Shown: piece after piece, positions 61,280 through 64,000 of the stretch
How positions within the stretch are numbered: the first letter of the stretch is position 1
How the letters are laid out: each line of letters begins with the position of its first letter
Assembly: GCF_042654245.1 (NCBI RefSeq)
Contig: NZ_JBHSGI010000034.1
Location: forward strand, 248,001 to 312,000
DNA from: Seohaeicola_A nanhaiensis
GTDB lineage: Bacteria; Pseudomonadota; Alphaproteobacteria; Rhodobacterales; Rhodobacteraceae
DNA: 64,000 nt
Direction of reading: 5' to 3'
Notes under the pieces: generated by a model
Database searches by the model: none
Seen by the model: the letters and a program-made list of their open reading frames with translations, nothing else
Told to the model about the DNA's origin: nothing
Made by a program: the position numbers and the translations under genes

Positions 61280-61292
61280 GCCCCCATCCGGC

Positions 61293-61347
61293 GCCGGGGG
61301 GCTGTCTGCCCCCCGGACCCCCCGAGGATATTTTCCGCAAGAGGAAG
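61293..61347 (+). repeat. 55-bp 3'-end repeat element, copy B
   Basis: Follows the last SDR gene: hairpin CCGGGGGGC/GCCCCCCGG with loop TGTCT, then the core CCCCCCGAGGATATTT and tail GCAAGAGGAAG. Matches copy A (40706-40760, opposite strand) at 53 of 55 positions. May act as a terminator between the convergent gene pairs. Confidence 0.85.
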
Positions 61348-61358
61348 CTGCAGGGAAG

Positions 61359-62405
61359 TCAGAGGGAATAGACCCGTCGTGCGGTGCCGGCGAAAAGCGC
61401 GTCCTTCTCGGCCTCGGAACAGGTGGCGGACAGCTTCTTGAAGGCATTCCACAGCACCGGATAGCTGACCGAGACCCGATCGACCGGGAAGTTGCTTTCG
61501 AACATCGCCCGGTCCGCGCCGAAGAGCCCCAGCATATGGGCATACCACTTGCCCTGCAGCGCCACGATCTCGTCCGAGGTGGCCGGCCGCGCCGCCTGAT
61601 GAAAGCCCCAGCCGTTGTCGGGCATCAGGAAACCGCCCAGCTTCACATGGACGTTCGGACAGGCGGCGATGGCCTCCATGTCCTTCTGCCAAGCCGGAAA
61701 ATACGCGTCACGTTTCCCCGCAAAGCGGCCGACACCCAGCGGGCCGCCGAAATGGTCGAGGATCAGCGTGGTTTCGGGCACCGCGCGCGCGAGGTCGAGA
61801 TAGTCGGCGTTCTGCGGGTGGAAATGCCAGGTGTCGAAGGTCAGGCCCCGCTCGCCAAAGCGTTTCAGGCCGCGGCGAAAGGCCGGATCGGCGTATTGGC
61901 CCGCGTCGCCCCGGCCCGGGATCACCAGTTTCTCGGGCTCGATATCGCGCGCGCCGGCAAAGCGGACGCCCTTGACCAGCCCCTGCCCCGCCTCCAGATG
62001 CGCGTCGATGGCGGCGTCCAGCAGGTCGGGTGGCAGGCGCGGGTCGATGCTGACCACCATCCCCGCGATCTTCGACTGACCCGGCCCGGCACTCGCCGCC
62101 ATCTGCGCCACCCGCCGCGTTTCGCCCACCGATTGCAGATGCGCGGGGGCGTCCTTGTCCCAGTAGCTGCGGCATTCCATGAACATGGTCGCAACGACAT
62201 TGTGCCCCGACCCGGTGTCGCGCCACAGCGCTTCCATCTCGTAGACCGCCGGCGCCTCGGGCGTGCCATGGACCCAGAGGTGGTGATGCGGGTCGATGAT
62301 CTCGCGCGCGGGGTCGAGGATCTCCTCCTGCACCTGCGCAAGCCAGTCGTCGCGCAGCTCCATCCCCGCGACCCAGCCGGGATAGCGTCCGCCGCTGGCG
62401 TTCAT
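61359..62405 (-). CDS. Amidohydrolase-family protein (lactonase-like)
   Basis: 348 residues from ATG 62405, which overlaps the TesB stop by 4 nt. Amidohydrolase marks: EIIDPHHHLWVHG (HxH-type metal ligands, about residues 36-48), ILDHFGGPLGVGRF (metal histidine) and MFESNFPVDRVSVSYPV (metal aspartate). The group 'amidohydrolase 2' includes sugar lactonases (such as L-fuconolactone hydrolase) and decarboxylases. Substrate unclear; its pairing with acyl-CoA genes is unusual for a lactonase. Convergent with the catabolic operon. Confidence 0.88.
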   Translation of the reverse strand: MNASGGRYPGWVAGMELRDDWLAQVQEEILDPAREIIDPHHHLWVHGTPEAPAVYEMEALWRDTGSGHNVVATMFMECRSYWDKDAPAHLQSVGETRRVAQMAASAGPGQSKIAGMVVSIDPRLPPDLLDAAIDAHLEAGQGLVKGVRFAGARDIEPEKLVIPGRGDAGQYADPAFRRGLKRFGERGLTFDTWHFHPQNADYLDLARAVPETTLILDHFGGPLGVGRFAGKRDAYFPAWQKDMEAIAACPNVHVKLGGFLMPDNGWGFHQAARPATSDEIVALQGKWYAHMLGLFGADRAMFESNFPVDRVSVSYPVLWNAFKKLSATCSEAEKDALFAGTARRVYSL

Positions 62406-63280
62406 CCCCGCTCCTCCCTCGGCTTGAAGCGGCGCACCAGCCCCTCCTGTGCAACCGAGGCGACCAGCTGGCCATCCTCGGTATAGATCGTCCCGCGGTT
62501 GAAGCCGCGCCCGCCGCCCGAGAAGGGGCTGTCGAGCGAATAGAGATGCCAGTTCTCGAAGCGGATCGGCGCATGGAACCACATCGCGTGATCGAGGCTG
62601 GCGGTGAGCACGCCACCGGTCAGCCAGCTGAGCGCGTGGGGCCGCAGCGACGAGCCCAGCAGCTGCATGTCGCTGGCATAGGCCAGCAGGCAATGCTGCA
62701 TCATCTCGGACTGGCCACGCGCCGCCTCCATCCGGAACCAGAGGTCGTTGCGGTCGTCCAGCACCTTGGGCGCGAACAGATCCTGCGGCGTCACTTCGCG
62801 GATCTCGATCGGGCGCGGGCGCAGGAAATCGGGGCGGTGCTTTTCCTTCAGCTTCTCCGCCAGCGGCGCGCGCAGCTCGGCCTGGGTCGGCAGACCCTCG
62901 GGGCCGGGCACGGCAGGCATCGGGTGCTGGTGGCTCCACCCCTCCTCGCCGTCGTGGAAGGAGGCCGAGAGGTTCAGGATCTGCTTGCCATGCTGGATCG
63001 CCACCACCCGCCGCGTGGTGAAACTGCCGCCGTCGCGGGCGCGGTCGACCGCATAGACCACCGGGATCTTCGGATCGCCGGGCCGGATGAAATAGGCGTG
63101 CAGCGAATGGCAGACTCGGTCCGGCACCGTGCGATAGGCCGCCATCAGCGCCTGGGCAATGACATGGCCGCCGAAGATGCGCATGGTCGTCTCGCCCCCG
63201 GCTCCGACGCCGCGGAACAGGTCGACCTCGAGCTGTTCGATGTCGAGAAGGTTCAGAAGTTGTTCTGCAGGATCAGCCAA
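62402..63280 (-). CDS. tesB: Acyl-CoA thioesterase II
   Basis: About 292 residues of double hot-dog fold. Seen: VDLFRGVGAGGETTMRIFGGHVIAQAL (about 20-45), LHAYFIRPGDPKIPVVYAVDR, TRRVVAIQHGKQI and, in the second half, ASLDHAMWFHAPIRFENW with the catalytic aspartate. It hydrolyses medium and long acyl-CoA esters. I choose TTG 63280 because AGGAAGG lies just before it and family members begin near this point. The ATG at 63310 gives ten more residues but overlaps the upstream gene by 38 nt. Confidence 0.88.
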   Translation of the reverse strand: MADPAEQLLNLLDIEQLEVDLFRGVGAGGETTMRIFGGHVIAQALMAAYRTVPDRVCHSLHAYFIRPGDPKIPVVYAVDRARDGGSFTTRRVVAIQHGKQILNLSASFHDGEEGWSHQHPMPAVPGPEGLPTQAELRAPLAEKLKEKHRPDFLRPRPIEIREVTPQDLFAPKVLDDRNDLWFRMEAARGQSEMMQHCLLAYASDMQLLGSSLRPHALSWLTGGVLTASLDHAMWFHAPIRFENWHLYSLDSPFSGGGRGFNRGTIYTEDGQLVASVAQEGLVRRFKPREERG

Positions 63281-64000
63281 TTGCAGGCCCTTCCTCGCGT
63301 TGTCTGGCATAGGCGATGAAGGCGTCGAAGCTGCCCGGGTTCGCCATGCTGTCGCGGTTGACCACCTTCGCCGGATCGCCGCCCAGCAGCAGCTTCTTCA
63401 CCGGCACCTCCAGCTTCTTGCCCGAGAGCGTGCGCGGCACCTCGGCGATCCCGACGATCTCGTTCGGGATGAACCGGGCAGAGACGGCGGTGCGGATGGC
63501 GTCGTTGATCTTCGCCTTCAGCGCCTCGTCCAGCGCCACACCGGGCGCGGGCACCACGAAGAGCGGCATGAAACTGTCGCGGCCCAGGAACTCCAGATCG
63601 ACCACCAGCGAATCCATCACTTCGTCCAGCCCTTCCACCGCCTGATAGATCTCGGCCGAGCCCATGCGCAGGCCCTTGCGGTTGATCGTGGCATCCGAGC
63701 GGCCATAGATGACCGAGCCGCCCTCGGGCGTGATCTCGATCCAGTCGCCATGACGCCAGATACCGGGATAGGTGTCGAAATAGCTATCGTGCAGGCGCTG
63801 CCCGTCGTCGTCGCCCCAGAACCGCAGCGGCATCGAGGGCAAGGGTTCGGTGCAGACCAGTTCGCCGACCTGTCCGATCAGCTCCTTGCCGTCTTCGTCG
63901 AAGGACCGCACCGCATTGCCGAGAAAGCGGCACTGCATCTCGGCCATGCGCACCGGCATCAGGGGGTTGCCGCCGACAAAGGCGCCGGCCAGATCGGTGC
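63273..64000 (-). CDS. Acetoacetyl-CoA synthetase, C-terminal part (gene runs off the right edge)
   Basis: About 242 residues are visible, lacking the N-terminal part and start. The motif TDLAGAFVGGNPLMPVR near the edge, then HGDWIEITPEGGSVIYGRSDATINRKGLRMGSAEIY and the catalytic lysine in TLSGKKLEVPVKKLL, identify the acetoacetate-CoA ligase subgroup. It converts acetoacetate to acetoacetyl-CoA, the step after 3-hydroxybutyrate dehydrogenase in polyhydroxybutyrate breakdown. It is the upstream member of the tesB/amidohydrolase operon and ends 8 bp inside tesB (from TTG 63280). Confidence 0.92.
   Translation of the reverse strand, partial: TDLAGAFVGGNPLMPVRMAEMQCRFLGNAVRSFDEDGKELIGQVGELVCTEPLPSMPLRFWGDDDGQRLHDSYFDTYPGIWRHGDWIEITPEGGSVIYGRSDATINRKGLRMGSAEIYQAVEGLDEVMDSLVVDLEFLGRDSFMPLFVVPAPGVALDEALKAKINDAIRTAVSARFIPNEIVGIAEVPRTLSGKKLEVPVKKLLLGGDPAKVVNRDSMANPGSFDAFIAYARQREEGPAIG

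Overview
The window is high-GC, gene-dense alphaproteobacterial DNA. Several things point to the Rhodobacteraceae (Roseobacter group and relatives): a magnesium-type HemB, a class II DAHP synthase, an IalB-family protein, an Asd-type sugar dehydrogenase, a PF07310-type PAS protein, TRAP and Liv transporters, and a recurring intergenic element with the core CCCCCCGAGGATATTT at gene 3' ends. I see no rRNA, tRNA, transposase, phage gene or CRISPR array. It reads as ordinary chromosome made of short operons on both strands.

Layout. 1-9.7 kb: the 5' part of a penicillin-acylase-family gene, a beta-hydroxyacid dehydrogenase, a secreted repeat protein, a SYLF lipoprotein, hemB, a small membrane protein, mfd and a TPR protein. 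9.8-16.2 kb: an MFS exporter, an acyl-CoA synthetase/FrnE-like pair with a divergent XRE-cupin regulator, a small CsbD-like protein and an orphan YejA-like binding protein. 16.2-18.2 kb: a candidate small RNA, 3-hydroxybutyrate dehydrogenase and aldose epimerase. 18.2-28.3 kb: tryptophan dioxygenase and a GntR regulator facing a hexuronate operon (uxaC, TRAP dctPQM, kdgF, kduI, kduD, uxuB-like, HpcH/HpaI aldolase). This operon would import hexuronates and unsaturated uronates from pectin, alginate or similar polymers and convert them towards 2-keto-3-deoxygluconate. 28.3-36.3 kb: a HerA-like ATPase, a gene-free stretch with two more candidate small RNAs, an IalB protein, and an envelope block (ketoacyl synthase, acyl carrier protein, LpxD-like acyltransferase, L,D-transpeptidase, DUF882 protein). 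36.3-42.9 kb: a solo LuxR-type regulator and a complete branched-chain amino acid ABC transporter operon that contains a small secreted cysteine protein. 43.0-52.1 kb: a PQQ-type sugar dehydrogenase, a GlxA/AraC regulator, class II DAHP synthase, a PAS protein, yicC-gmk-gamma carbonic anhydrase, a trans-sulfuration enzyme and a soluble PhoR-like kinase. 52.1-61.3 kb: a LysR regulator divergent from glutaryl-CoA dehydrogenase, then a tight acyl-CoA catabolic operon (ligase, hydroxyacyl-CoA dehydrogenase, enoyl-CoA hydratase, acyl-CoA dehydrogenase, two SDRs) that lacks a thiolase. 61.3-64 kb: amidohydrolase, TesB thioesterase and a partial acetoacetyl-CoA synthetase on the minus strand.

Most genes are familiar. 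The least explained items are the promoter-plus-terminator cassettes without a coding gene, the 55-bp 3'-end repeat element, the lipid-type KAS/ACP/LpxD trio, the SRGA-repeat secreted protein, and the uronate operon that ends in an HpcH/HpaI aldolase instead of a kinase and KDPG aldolase. Functions are assigned from remembered family motifs; no database search was possible.
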